From: Alphaproteobacteria bacterium
GTDB taxonomy: Bacteria > Pseudomonadota > Alphaproteobacteria > Sphingomonadales > Kordiimonadaceae
Reading direction: 5' to 3'
DNA length: 64,000 nucleotides
NCBI GenBank assembly: GCA_006226495.1
Contig: SBGU01000016.1
Coordinates: 1 to 64,000 of the forward strand
Shown here: piece by piece, positions 15,737 to 25,259 of the stretch
Numbering within the stretch: position 1 is the first letter of the stretch
Layout: each line of letters starts with the position of its first letter
Position numbers and translations under genes: made by a program
Notes under the pieces: generated by a model
The model's input: the letters and a program-made list of their open reading frames with translations, nothing else
What the model was told of the DNA's origin: nothing
The model's database searches: none

Positions 15737-17737
15737 CTATTTCAGGTATTTGCCATACCAGTCGAAATACCGTTCCAGCCGGTCGCGAACGAAGCTCGGC
15801 CGCTCGATACTGTGGGTTTCGCCGGGATAGACCACAAGCTGGGTGTCGATGCCACGCCGTTTCAGCGCCTGGTAAAGCTGTTCCGAGTTCAGGATCGGCA
15901 CGTTCCAGTCTTCCTTGCCACCAATCACCAGGGTCGGGGTCGTCACCTTGCCGACATCATTGAAGGGCGTGATGCGCTCCCAGGCCTCAGGTGTCTCCCA
16001 TGGCAACCCGAGCTCGGCCTCCCACAGCGCCTGATAGATATCATGGCCATAGTTAGCCCGGTACAATACCTCGCTGGCGCCCGAGATGGCAGCCTTGAAC
16101 CGCGTAGATTTTGTGATCACATAATTGGTCAAAATACCGCCATAGGACCAGCCCCCGACGCCGAGCCTGTCCGGATCGGCAATGCCTTCACTGATGGCAA
16201 AGTCGACAGCGGCCGAAACGTCCTCGAAATCCTTCATACCCCAGTTTGCGAAAAGTTCAGCGCAGAATGCCTCGCCGTAGCCGGACGAGCCGCGCGGGTT
16301 TGGTGCAATCACCACATAACCCCGGGCCGCAAGCGCCTGCCCTTCCTCGTAGAAGCCGGAGCTATGCTGCGACACAGGGCCACCATGCGGCCTGAGGATC
16401 GTCGGATAGCGTTTGCCGGCCTCATAGCCCGGCGGCAGGTAGATGAAGGCCTCCACCTCGGTACCATCGCTGCTTTTGAAGCGAACTTCACGCACGGCGG
16501 CAAGGTCAACCTGTGCCAGTGTCTGGTCATTCTGGTGGCTAAGCCGCACAAGCTTGCCACCCTTCAGCATGAAGATTTCATGTGGGCTTGCGGCGGTGGA
16601 CAAGGACAGTGCAAACGTCCCCTTTGCACCGGCGTCCGCGCCGTCGATGACCGCCTGATCACCCGCCACGCGCTTGATTTTCCCGCTCCCGACGTCAACA
16701 GCCACCAGGGGCTGCTGGCCATCGTCTTCGGCCCGGAAATAAACGGTTTTGCCGTCCGCGCCAAAAAACGGCGCAAAGGCCATGCGGTCATAGGCGCCGG
16801 TCAGCACCTGCGGTTCGCCGCCATTCGCCGGAATCACGGCAACATGGTGCGTGGCGTACCAGATCTTGGCAACATCGGTGACGGTTACGTAGGTGATGGA
16901 CTTGCCGTCCGGCGACCAGGCCGGGCTAAGGTCCGCGCCTGGGTTGGTGGTCAGTTGCCTGAGCGGGCGCTCCGCAAGCGCAGCATCCGTGGCCACCACC
17001 CAGATATCGCTGTTGGTATTGCCGTCTGGCTCTGCCGTGCGATTGCTCGCGAACGCCAGCCATTTGCCATCCGGGCTCAGGGCCGGCGACGCATCATCAT
17101 AGTCGCCCGAGGTCAGTTGCACCGGCTCAGCCTTGCCGTCGAACAGGTAAAAATGCTGGCGCCGGCGGTCGAGGTATCCAACACCGTCTTCCTTGAACTG
17201 CAACCGGTCGATCACCCAGGGTCTGGGGCTTTCATCATCACCCTCGTCCGGTTTGGCGTCGGTGATAGTCAGCAGCATGTTGGCGCCATCCGGCGACCAT
17301 TCGAAACTGTCAACGCCCTGTTTTACATGGGTATATTGCTGCGCTTCACCGCCCCGGCGGTCCAGGAGCCAGACTTGGCTCTCAGCATCGTCGCCCTTTG
17401 CGGCCAGGAAGGCCAGATATTTGCCGTCCGGGCTCCAGCGCGCATGGCTTGCGCCATAATCCACGCCGGTCATCGGCAATTCGGCGCTGCCGTCGGCGGC
17501 CGCCATCCAGACCTGGCTGGTGGACGCATCCTTTTCGAGATCGTTTTTCTGGACCGTATAGGCCACCCATTTGCCATCGGGGCTGATACGCGGGTCAACG
17601 GCATATTTGAGGGCCAGAATGTCATCGACCGAAAGATTATGCTGCTCGCTGGCCTGAGCCACCGGCATAAACGCGGTCATTAGTGCCGGCAATACCGCAT
17701 TCAGGGCCAGAAGCCGGGCCCGTTTCCCAATTCGCAT
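15737..17737 (-). CDS. S9-family prolyl oligopeptidase-like peptidase, secreted
   Basis: This 666-aa protein has a signal peptide (cleavage near FMPVAQA before SEQH), a WD40-like beta-propeller with repeated SPDGKW motifs (about 35-380), and a C-terminal alpha/beta hydrolase domain. The nucleophile Ser is in GVGGWSYGG, and the His is probably in GETHSIE. Such periplasmic enzymes are dipeptidyl or acylaminoacyl peptidases acting on imported peptides. ATG 17737 is preceded by GGGGGA; the long upstream extension has no export signal and is rejected. It diverges from a TonB receptor, suggesting receptor-mediated peptide uptake followed by cleavage. Confidence 0.88.
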   Translation of the reverse strand: MRIGKRARLLALNAVLPALMTAFMPVAQASEQHNLSVDDILALKYAVDPRISPDGKWVAYTVQKNDLEKDASTSQVWMAAADGSAELPMTGVDYGASHARWSPDGKYLAFLAAKGDDAESQVWLLDRRGGEAQQYTHVKQGVDSFEWSPDGANMLLTITDAKPDEGDDESPRPWVIDRLQFKEDGVGYLDRRRQHFYLFDGKAEPVQLTSGDYDDASPALSPDGKWLAFASNRTAEPDGNTNSDIWVVATDAALAERPLRQLTTNPGADLSPAWSPDGKSITYVTVTDVAKIWYATHHVAVIPANGGEPQVLTGAYDRMAFAPFFGADGKTVYFRAEDDGQQPLVAVDVGSGKIKRVAGDQAVIDGADAGAKGTFALSLSTAASPHEIFMLKGGKLVRLSHQNDQTLAQVDLAAVREVRFKSSDGTEVEAFIYLPPGYEAGKRYPTILRPHGGPVSQHSSGFYEEGQALAARGYVVIAPNPRGSSGYGEAFCAELFANWGMKDFEDVSAAVDFAISEGIADPDRLGVGGWSYGGILTNYVITKSTRFKAAISGASEVLYRANYGHDIYQALWEAELGLPWETPEAWERITPFNDVGKVTTPTLVIGGKEDWNVPILNSEQLYQALKRRGIDTQLVVYPGETHSIERPSFVRDRLERYFDWYGKYLK

Positions 17738-17961
17738 ATCATGATCCCCCAGGCTTGCGCAGGATGAAACGCCATCCCACAAAAAGGTTCGCAAACAAAA
17801 ACTGTGTTCGCATGGCGCAAATGTGATCAATTTTATTGAGGTTTGCAAGCGATCCTGCTGTCCTAAACACAAGTACAGAGTTCGGACTATCCTGAAAGAT
17901 ATAGCAAAAACGGAGTCAGGCCGCCGTCCCCACCGTGCCCGGCTCCTGTTGGGAGGAAAAA

Positions 17962-20358
17962 ATGGTGGAACATGAAATGAAGCGTAAACCGGTGCTGGCT
18001 TCGTTGCTGCACGGCGCTGCAATTGTGGCCCTGCTGGCCACACCAACCGTGGCCTATGCCGCCGATGACGCGGATGATGACGGTGAAACGCGGCTCGAAG
18101 AGATTATCGTCACCTCGCGCAAGAAGCAGGAGATGATCCTCGAGGTGCCGATGAACATTGCCGCCGTCAGCGCCCAGGAAATCCTGAAACGGAACCTGAT
18201 CAACAAGGAAGATGCCTATCGCACCGTCGCCGGTGCCGCGAGCCCGCGGGGCGAACTGATCCTGCGCGGACTTTCGGGCGGTAACGACTCGTCGCCCGGC
18301 ACGACCAGCGCCTGGACTGACGACATACCCTACGACTTCAGCGACCTGTTTGACGTCGAGCGCGTTGAAGTGCTGCGCGGCCCGCAGGGCACGCTCTATG
18401 GTTCGAACGCCATCGGGGGTACGGTACGTATCATCACCAACAAACCGAACCTCAGCGAGCTTGAGGCCTTCGGCTCCATGGTATTCAAAAGCGAAAAGAA
18501 CCGTCCCGACATCGGTACAAACATCTATGGCGGCCTGAACGTACCCATTATCGAAGACCAGTTGGCCCTTCGGGTAATTGGCAATGTCAGCAACCAGACC
18601 GGCAAGATCCTGAACACCAACACAGGTGACTTCGGGGACGACAAATATCATTTCATTCGGGCCCAGATGATGTGGCAGCCGAACGACGGCCTGAATGTCA
18701 ACCTGAGCTATGTGAACGAAAACAGCCGTACCTCTGGTTACGACTATGCCGACCGTTCGCAACCCGGTTATTATTATGAAGCCGTCCTGACCGAAAACCC
18801 GGACGCAACATATGGTTACGACGTTTACCTGAACTTCCCGGAATGTGAAGGCGAACGGGCACAATGCCGTGTTGGCGCACCGGTCGGTGAAGAACACAGC
18901 GCCAAATTCTCGGTCTGGGAAACCCTTGACCCCTGGGCCAAAAACACCCTCGACCTGTTTGGCCTGCGTGTCGAAAAGTCCAACCTGATCGACGGCATCG
19001 ACATGATCTATGCGGGGTCGTACCGCAAACAGAACCATGCCTCGCTCGACAACTGGTCCAGGAACGACGCCAACGACCTGTTCCGGGCCTGGATCATCAA
19101 CGACGACGGCTACAAGGAATGGACCCACGAGGTACGCCTGCAGACCTCGGGCGACGGTCCGTTCGACCTGACGGTCGGTGCCTTCTATGACAAGGTCACC
19201 TACAAATCCACGCCGGACGGCCAGTGGGAATATATCGACGCCGACAACCGGACCCGCGCGATCGCCGAATATCTGTGGGGCTATTACTGGGGTCTGGGTG
19301 ACCCGACCCAGATCGGTCTCGACCTCTATGGCGACGGCACCAAGAACTATAACTATAACCAGCAGAATATCTGGAACCGCGAACTCGCGCTCTTTGGTGA
19401 AGCCAGCTACACGCTGGAAACCGAAAGCGCCGGTCGCTTCGAATTCACCGCGGGCCTTCGTTATTACGACCTGAAGGACCATGAGGAATATGAACTGAGC
19501 GGTATCTGGATCGGTGACGAAATCCAGGAAGTGAACAACGACGGTGCCGAGAATGGCACCCGCAAGAAATTCAGCGTGTCCTGGATGCCGAACGACAATC
19601 TGTCCGTGTTTGCGGTCTATTCGGAAGGTTATCGCCCGGGTGGCAACAACGGCCCGACTGCCCCGCAGGACTGTCTGGACGATGAAAACATCGGCGCCTA
19701 CACCAACCGCTACAATTCGGACCAGATCAAGAACTATGAAGTGGGTGTGAAAGGCCTGTTGTTCGATCGCCGCTTCCAGTTCTCGTCGGCCATCTACCAG
19801 ATCGACTGGACCGGCGTACAGACCAGCGTCTATATGCCGTCGTGCGGTTTCTCCTACACCGCCAACGCCGCCAGCGCCCAGTCGAAGGGCCTGGAGTTCG
19901 AAAGCACCACCCTGGTGACCGACAGCCTGAAATTCACGCTGAATGCCGCCTATACCGATTCCAAAATGACATCGGACGCGGATGCCATTGGCGCGCATGA
20001 CGGCGACGACATGACCATGGTGCCGAAATATAACTTCTATGCGGCGCTTGACCAGGAAATGACCCTGTTCGAACGCGAGGCTTCGGTACGGCTTGAATAT
20101 GCCGGGTACGGCAAATACAAGTCCCACTTCAACGTGCGCGACGAGGATATCTCGCCGGCCTATGAAGTGCTGAATATTTCGGGTTCGCTGCAGATCAACG
20201 AAAACGCCCGCATCAGCCTGCATGTGAACAACCTCCTGAACACGGAGATCATCACCTACAAGCGGAACCAGTACCGGAGCGATTATTCGCTCGGTAACCA
20301 GTATGTCTATTATGGTGACGAACGCACCTTTGCCCTGCGCCTGGACTTCCAGTTCTAG
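17962..20358 (+). CDS. TonB-dependent outer-membrane receptor
   Basis: This 798-aa receptor has a signal peptide ending at AYA before ADDAD. The plug domain (about 40-155) contains LEEIIVTSRK, VEVLRGPQGTLYGSNAIGGTVRI and a 22-strand-type barrel ending in aromatic F at the C-terminus (ALRLDFQF). ATG 17962 is chosen because GGAGG lies 6 bases upstream; a GTG at 17935 is ignored. The divergent S9 peptidase and the downstream TPR-sulfotransferase are likely partners. The substrate is not known; peptides or siderophores are possible. Confidence 0.9.
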   Translation: MVEHEMKRKPVLASLLHGAAIVALLATPTVAYAADDADDDGETRLEEIIVTSRKKQEMILEVPMNIAAVSAQEILKRNLINKEDAYRTVAGAASPRGELILRGLSGGNDSSPGTTSAWTDDIPYDFSDLFDVERVEVLRGPQGTLYGSNAIGGTVRIITNKPNLSELEAFGSMVFKSEKNRPDIGTNIYGGLNVPIIEDQLALRVIGNVSNQTGKILNTNTGDFGDDKYHFIRAQMMWQPNDGLNVNLSYVNENSRTSGYDYADRSQPGYYYEAVLTENPDATYGYDVYLNFPECEGERAQCRVGAPVGEEHSAKFSVWETLDPWAKNTLDLFGLRVEKSNLIDGIDMIYAGSYRKQNHASLDNWSRNDANDLFRAWIINDDGYKEWTHEVRLQTSGDGPFDLTVGAFYDKVTYKSTPDGQWEYIDADNRTRAIAEYLWGYYWGLGDPTQIGLDLYGDGTKNYNYNQQNIWNRELALFGEASYTLETESAGRFEFTAGLRYYDLKDHEEYELSGIWIGDEIQEVNNDGAENGTRKKFSVSWMPNDNLSVFAVYSEGYRPGGNNGPTAPQDCLDDENIGAYTNRYNSDQIKNYEVGVKGLLFDRRFQFSSAIYQIDWTGVQTSVYMPSCGFSYTANAASAQSKGLEFESTTLVTDSLKFTLNAAYTDSKMTSDADAIGAHDGDDMTMVPKYNFYAALDQEMTLFEREASVRLEYAGYGKYKSHFNVRDEDISPAYEVLNISGSLQINENARISLHVNNLLNTEIITYKRNQYRSDYSLGNQYVYYGDERTFALRLDFQF

Positions 20359-20383
20359 GCCTACTGCGCTAGGTATAGTGATC

Positions 20384-20412
20384 ATGGCGGGCCAAATGGC
20401 CCGCCATCCATT
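20384..20412 (+). terminator. Hairpin terminator candidate
   Basis: A perfect 10-bp stem (ATGGCGGGCC / GGCCCGCCAT) has a 4-base AAAT loop and is followed by CCATTTCC. The weak T-run makes termination partial, and the downstream sulfotransferase gene may be read through. Confidence 0.55.
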
Positions 20413-20424
20413 TCCGGGGGTTCC

Positions 20425-22440
20425 ATGACCGAAAGCAGCCAAGAGACCTATGCCCATGCCATGGCGCTTGTCAAAGGCGGCCAGGCCGATGCGGCTGCAG
20501 CCATTCTGGCGGATTGGCTGGCACAACATCCGGATGACGAAATCGCCGGCAGCATGCTGGGCTCGGCCCTGTTGCAGGCGGGCAAACACCCGGAAGCACT
20601 GGCCCGTTTCGAAAAGGCCGTGCAGCAATATCCGAATTCCTATGCCGCCTGGGGCGACCTGGCTTTCACCTGCATGAAGCTGGAGAAAACGGCTGCCGCC
20701 ATCTCGGCTTTCCGGAAAGCCACCGCCCTGAATGCCAGCTTTTACCAGGCCTGGTGTTTCCTGGGCCGACTGCTTTATGAAACCGATGATTTTGCCGGCG
20801 CCCGTGCGGCCCTGAAGGCGGCAGACGCCTGCGATCCGCTGGCGCCCGATTTCAAGGCGCTGCGGCGCGATATGTCGCGTGGCGATTTCCCGGCCGCTGA
20901 ACGCATTGCGCGCAGCATGCTGCAGCGCCAGGCCGGGCATCCGAAGGCCGCCTATGCGCTTGCGCACCTGGCAGGCAAGGCAGGCGTGCATGACGAAAGC
21001 CAAAAGATTCTGCGCTATGCCATCGGGCATTTCCCGGTCGATATCATTCTGCGCCGTGCCCTTGTTGCCGCCCTTGAAGAGGCCGGCGATTATGCCGCGG
21101 CGGATGAAGAAGCAGCCTTCGCCGCCGACCTGGCGCCCGATGAATGGATCAGTTGGTTCATTGCCGGTCGTGTGCGCGGCCACTATGGGCGCTATGATGC
21201 CGGCCTTGCGGCCTTCGACCGCGCCCTCGCCTGCCCCGATATCACGCCCGATGAAATCGGCCGTATCGAACTGTTGCGCGGGCACCTCCTGAAAACACTT
21301 GGCAGGCGCGAGGAGACGGTGGCGGCCTACCGCAGGAGCCTGAAGCTGGTGCCCTACAATGGCGCCGCTTACTGGGCACTGGCGGACCTCAAGACCTACC
21401 GGTTTGACGACGCAGACCTGATCGGCATGGAAACCATGATTGCCGAGGGCTCGGGTGCAGAGCCCGCGCAGTCCTGCCAGGCGGCCTTTGCGCTTGGCAA
21501 GGCCCATGAAGATGCCGGCAACTGGGATGCGGCTTTCGCAGCCTACTGCACGGCCAACCGGCTGCGCCCTGACGTGGCCTTTGACCCGGATGCAATGGAC
21601 CACACGATGGCGGACTTCATGCAGGCGTTCGCGCCGGCCATGCTGGATGTCACGGCGCCCCGTGGCCAGCAAGCGGTGCGCCCGATCTTCATCGTCGGCC
21701 TGCCGCGCTCGGGCTCCACCCTCGTGGAACAGATCCTGGCCAGCCATGCAGACGTTGAAGGCACGATGGAGCTGTTCTGTCTGCCCAACCTGATCCGGCG
21801 TATCGAGGCAGAATGCAAAAGGCGCGGCAAGCTATACCCGCAAGGCCTCAAGGCCTTCAGCCCGGCCGAGCTCGCGGCCTTCGGCCAGTCCTATCTGGAC
21901 GAAAGTGCCATCTACCGCACCGGCAAGCCGTTTTTCATCGACAAGCTGCCGCCCAATTTCCAGCATGTGGGTCTGATCCACAAAATACTGCCGGACGCCA
22001 TCATCATCGATGCGCGCCGCAACCCGCTCGATACCGGCTTCAGTGTGTTCCGCCAGCATTTTGCCGGCGGGCATGAGTTCAGCTACGACCTGGGCCATAT
22101 CGCGCGCTATTTCAAAGCCTACCTCGCTATCATGGACCACTGGGACCGTGTCCTGCCCGGCAAGGTGCGCCTGCAACAGTATGAGGATACCGTCGCGGAC
22201 ACCGAAGGTGCCGTGCGCGCCTTGTTGGATCATTGTGGCCTGCCCTTCGACCCCGCCTGCCTGCGCTTCTTTGAAAACCGCCGTGCCGTGCGCACCGCCA
22301 GCAGCGAACAGGTGCGCCAGCCGATCTACCGTTCGGGTGTCGGCAACTGGCGGCATTTTGCCACAGGGCTGACGCCGCTGATCGAAGGCTTGGGCCCGGA
22401 AACCCTTGTCCGCTTCGGGGACAGCGTCCGGCCTGACTGA
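20425..22440 (+). CDS. TPR-repeat sulfotransferase-family protein
   Basis: This 671-aa soluble protein has N-terminal tetratricopeptide repeats (about 1-350, for example YAAWGDLAFTCMKLEKTAAAISAFRKA) fused to a sulfotransferase domain. The PAPS 5'-phosphosulfate loop is FIVGLPRSGSTLVEQIL. The second region is PFFIDKLPPNFQHVGLIHKILPDAIIIDARRNPLDTGFS. TPR-sulfotransferases commonly follow TonB receptors in alphaproteobacterial genomes, but their acceptor is not established. It lies 66 bases after the receptor gene. Confidence 0.82.
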   Translation: MTESSQETYAHAMALVKGGQADAAAAILADWLAQHPDDEIAGSMLGSALLQAGKHPEALARFEKAVQQYPNSYAAWGDLAFTCMKLEKTAAAISAFRKATALNASFYQAWCFLGRLLYETDDFAGARAALKAADACDPLAPDFKALRRDMSRGDFPAAERIARSMLQRQAGHPKAAYALAHLAGKAGVHDESQKILRYAIGHFPVDIILRRALVAALEEAGDYAAADEEAAFAADLAPDEWISWFIAGRVRGHYGRYDAGLAAFDRALACPDITPDEIGRIELLRGHLLKTLGRREETVAAYRRSLKLVPYNGAAYWALADLKTYRFDDADLIGMETMIAEGSGAEPAQSCQAAFALGKAHEDAGNWDAAFAAYCTANRLRPDVAFDPDAMDHTMADFMQAFAPAMLDVTAPRGQQAVRPIFIVGLPRSGSTLVEQILASHADVEGTMELFCLPNLIRRIEAECKRRGKLYPQGLKAFSPAELAAFGQSYLDESAIYRTGKPFFIDKLPPNFQHVGLIHKILPDAIIIDARRNPLDTGFSVFRQHFAGGHEFSYDLGHIARYFKAYLAIMDHWDRVLPGKVRLQQYEDTVADTEGAVRALLDHCGLPFDPACLRFFENRRAVRTASSEQVRQPIYRSGVGNWRHFATGLTPLIEGLGPETLVRFGDSVRPD

Positions 22441-22455
22441 AAATCATCCTTGCAG

Positions 22456-22475
22456 TTTTTTGCATCTTTTTGCAT
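22456..22475 (+). promoter_or_regulatory. Tandem TTTTTGCAT motifs before the LacI gene
   Basis: Two overlapping T-run plus TGCAT units occur at 22456-22465 and 22467-22475, about 60-80 bases upstream of the regulator start. The same motif recurs before the symporter, halogenase and receptor genes of this locus, suggesting autoregulation by the adjacent LacI protein (inference). Confidence 0.5.
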
Positions 22476-22537
22476 TGTCTGATGAAGCGATCCATATCTC
22501 GCGACCAGAAACGATCAAGAAGACAGAGCAAAAAAAC

Positions 22538-23584
22538 ATGACAGCGGAAAAAACCTTTCACGACAACAGCGGCGCCCGAAAACAGGTGCGGCTCGAGGAT
22601 GTCGCCGAAATAGCCGGCGTTTCCATCTCGACCGTATCGCGCGCCATGAGCGACAGCCCGCTCGTGTCAAACGCCACCAAACAGCGCATCCTCGCCATCG
22701 TTGAAGAAAACAACATGGTGCTCAGGCGCAAGGAAGAGGCTGAACCGCAGTCTGCCACACGCACGCTTGAACTGATCATCCCGCAGCCGCAAGGCAAGGA
22801 AGCCAGAATTTCGGATGCTTTCTACCTGGACCTGATTGGCGGCATCGGTGACGCCATGAAGGAAAACGATTGCGACTTCCTGATTTCCCACCACAGCCCG
22901 CGCGATCTGAAGGACCTGGAAAACCTGGTCCGCGACCGGCGGGCCGAGGCCTTCATCATGGTGGGCCAAAGCCTGTTGCATGAACCCCTGAACCAGTTGG
23001 CGCGCACCGGCGCGCCTTTTGTGGTTTGGGGTGCCCAGCTTGAAAACCAGGCTTACTGTTCGATCGGCAGCGACAATCGGCGGGGTGGATATATGGCTGC
23101 AAGCCACCTTCTGCGCCTTGGCCGCAAGCGCGTCGCCTTCATCGGCGATATCGAGGCACCGGAAGTACGCCTGCGCTATGAAGGCTATTGTGACGCCATG
23201 CGTGAAGCCGGCCTGTCGCTGGATGACGCCCTTGTGCGCAGTGCGGCCTTCAGCTTTGATGCCGCTATGGAAACCATCGAAGTGCTGCTGGAAACCGGCG
23301 AACAGTTCGACGGCATCGTGGCCGCCGCCGACGTAATCGCCATGGGCGCCATCCGGGCCTTGATGCGCGCCGGCATCAATGTGCCGGGTGATGTATCGGT
23401 GATCGGGTACGACGATGTGCGCATCGCCGCCTACAGCACCCCAGCCCTGACCACGATCCGGCAGGATGTCGCCAAAGCTGGTCGCCGGCTGGTCAGCAAG
23501 GCGCTGCGCCTGGCGGAAGGAGAAAAGGTCCGGTCCGAGCTGTTGCCAACCGAACTGATCGTGCGCGAAAGCTGCGGCGCCTGA
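22538..23584 (+). CDS. LacI-family transcriptional regulator
   Basis: This 348-aa repressor has an N-terminal helix-turn-helix (VRLEDVAEIAGVSISTVSRAMSD, about 20-42) and a periplasmic-binding-protein-like sugar sensor domain ending in GYDDVRIAAYSTPALTTIRQD. ATG 22538 places the DNA-binding domain at the usual position; the longer reading from 22406 overlaps the previous gene. It faces the convergent alpha-glucosidase operon, so it is the likely regulator of the maltodextrin genes, comparable with MalR. Its operator may be the TTTTTGCA motif, though LacI operators are usually palindromic. Confidence 0.88.
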   Translation: MTAEKTFHDNSGARKQVRLEDVAEIAGVSISTVSRAMSDSPLVSNATKQRILAIVEENNMVLRRKEEAEPQSATRTLELIIPQPQGKEARISDAFYLDLIGGIGDAMKENDCDFLISHHSPRDLKDLENLVRDRRAEAFIMVGQSLLHEPLNQLARTGAPFVVWGAQLENQAYCSIGSDNRRGGYMAASHLLRLGRKRVAFIGDIEAPEVRLRYEGYCDAMREAGLSLDDALVRSAAFSFDAAMETIEVLLETGEQFDGIVAAADVIAMGAIRALMRAGINVPGDVSVIGYDDVRIAAYSTPALTTIRQDVAKAGRRLVSKALRLAEGEKVRSELLPTELIVRESCGA

Positions 23585-23606
23585 TATCGGTCTGAGCCCG
23601 AAAGAA

Positions 23607-23632
23607 AAAAGCCGCCCCGATGGGCGGCTTTT
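23607..23632. terminator. Bidirectional terminator
   Basis: The stem AAAAGCCGCCC / GGGCGGCTTTT has a 4-base loop (CGAT). It separates the convergent regulator and alpha-glucosidase genes. Confidence 0.85.
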
Positions 23633-23633
23633 G

Positions 23634-25259
23634 TCATTTCAGGCGCGCGATATAACCGCTGATCGGTGGCAGGCTGCCCCCCGGTGTCGCATCATTCACC
23701 GAATAAAGGAGTTCAGCCTCCGGCCCCGTATAGCTTGCCGTTTCCGTACCCAGGTTGAAGACACACAGCAAGCGCCGGCCATCCTGTTCGCGCACGAACG
23801 TCAGCACCGGCTCCGGCGCCTCAAGAAACGTGATCGACCCGGTCAGAAGCGCCGGTTCGCCCTTGCGGAACGCCAGGAATTTCCTGAGCGCATGCAAGGG
23901 CGACGCCGGGTTTTTCTCATGTTCCGCGATGGCATAATCATGGTGCCTGTTGTCAACCGGCAGCCAGGGTTCCACTTCAGAAAAACCGGCATGCGGCATG
24001 CCCGACTGCCACGGGATTGGCGTGCGGGTGCCGTCGCGGCCCAGGGTTTGCGGCCAGTTGGCAATGGCTTCCGGGTCGACCAGACGCTCATAGGGTACCC
24101 GTGCCTGCGGCAGGCCCACTTCTTCGCCCTGATACAGGCAGATGCTGCCCCTGAGCGAGCAAAGGAGGCTGTTCAGGAACACGGCAAAACGCGGGTCGGC
24201 CTCTTCGGCATCAGACCGGGCCCAGCGCGATACGGCCCGCGGCCTGTCGTGGTTCGAGAAGGTATAGGACGGCCAGCCGGCGCCGGCATGGTCGGGCCAG
24301 GCCTCGACCGCGTTGCGGATCACCGGCACGGACAGGGTATCGGCCTCCAGGAATACGAAGCTGTAGGCGGTTTGCAACCGCTTGTCGCCTTCCGTGTATT
24401 CGATCGATTCCTCAAGCGAACGGTCACCGCCAATCTCAGCGACCGCAAACCGGCCCGGATACCGGTCCATCAGGCCGCGCAGGCGTTCAAGGAACGTCAG
24501 GATCGCCGGGTGCGACTGGTTGTAGACATGGTCCTGCATGTCGAAAGGCTTGCAGCCTTCCCTGCCCGGCATCGGCGGGTTGTCCCTGAGGTCCAGGTCA
24601 TGCATGTAGAAATTCACCGCATCGAGGCGGAAACCATCCACACCGCGGTCAAGCCAGAAGCGCGCTGCACCGATGAGCGCATCCTGGACCTCGGGGTTAT
24701 GGACATTAAGGTCGGGCTGGCTCGAGAGGAAATTATGCAGGTAATATTGCTTGCGCCGGGCGTCCCACGTCCAGGCCGGCCCCATAAAGACCGACAGCCA
24801 GTTGTTGGGCGGGCTTCCGTCCGCTTTCGGGTCGACCCAGGTATACCAGTCGGCCTTGGGATTATCCTTGCCCTCGCGGCTTTCCTGAAACCAGGCATGC
24901 TGATCGGACGTATGGCTGAATACCTGGTCGATGATCACCTTCAGGCCAAGGCCATGGGCCCTCGCCAAAAGCTCGTCGAAATCGTCCAGCGTGCCAAAAA
25001 TCGGATCGACACCGCAGAAATCCGCCACGTCATAACCGAAATCCTTCATCGGTGACGTGAAGAAAGGCGACAGCCAGACAGCATCAACCCCCAACGAGGC
25101 GATATGATCGAGCTTGGCGGTAATGCCCTTCAGGTCACCAACGCCGTCGCCATTGCTGTCGGCAAAACTGCGTGGGTAAACCTGGTAGATAACGGCGCCG
25201 CGCCACCATTCGGCGTTGGTCTTTGTGTGTTTTTCCAATTGCTGTCCATCGGCTTGCAT
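23634..25259 (-). CDS. GH13 alpha-glucosidase, cytoplasmic
   Basis: This 541-aa enzyme lacks a signal peptide and hydrolyses alpha-glucosidic bonds of maltose or short maltodextrins. GH13 signatures are visible: IIDQVFSHTS, the nucleophile Asp in DGFRLDAVNF, the acid/base Glu in AVAEIGGD, and the third Asp in FSNHDRPR. ATG 25259 overlaps the amylase stop by one base (TAATG), so translation is coupled; an in-frame start at 25280 would overlap further. It is the last gene of the symporter-amylase-glucosidase operon. Confidence 0.92.
   Translation of the reverse strand: MQADGQQLEKHTKTNAEWWRGAVIYQVYPRSFADSNGDGVGDLKGITAKLDHIASLGVDAVWLSPFFTSPMKDFGYDVADFCGVDPIFGTLDDFDELLARAHGLGLKVIIDQVFSHTSDQHAWFQESREGKDNPKADWYTWVDPKADGSPPNNWLSVFMGPAWTWDARRKQYYLHNFLSSQPDLNVHNPEVQDALIGAARFWLDRGVDGFRLDAVNFYMHDLDLRDNPPMPGREGCKPFDMQDHVYNQSHPAILTFLERLRGLMDRYPGRFAVAEIGGDRSLEESIEYTEGDKRLQTAYSFVFLEADTLSVPVIRNAVEAWPDHAGAGWPSYTFSNHDRPRAVSRWARSDAEEADPRFAVFLNSLLCSLRGSICLYQGEEVGLPQARVPYERLVDPEAIANWPQTLGRDGTRTPIPWQSGMPHAGFSEVEPWLPVDNRHHDYAIAEHEKNPASPLHALRKFLAFRKGEPALLTGSITFLEAPEPVLTFVREQDGRRLLCVFNLGTETASYTGPEAELLYSVNDATPGGSLPPISGYIARLK

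Noticed and set aside
15710-17683. A 657-codon open frame on the plus strand.
   Set aside because: It is the antisense shadow of the S9 peptidase gene, which has clear domains, signal peptide and a ribosome-binding site.
17887-21747. A 1286-codon open frame on the minus strand.
   Set aside because: It is antisense to the TonB receptor and sulfotransferase genes; its composition is typical of high-G+C shadow frames with no domain.
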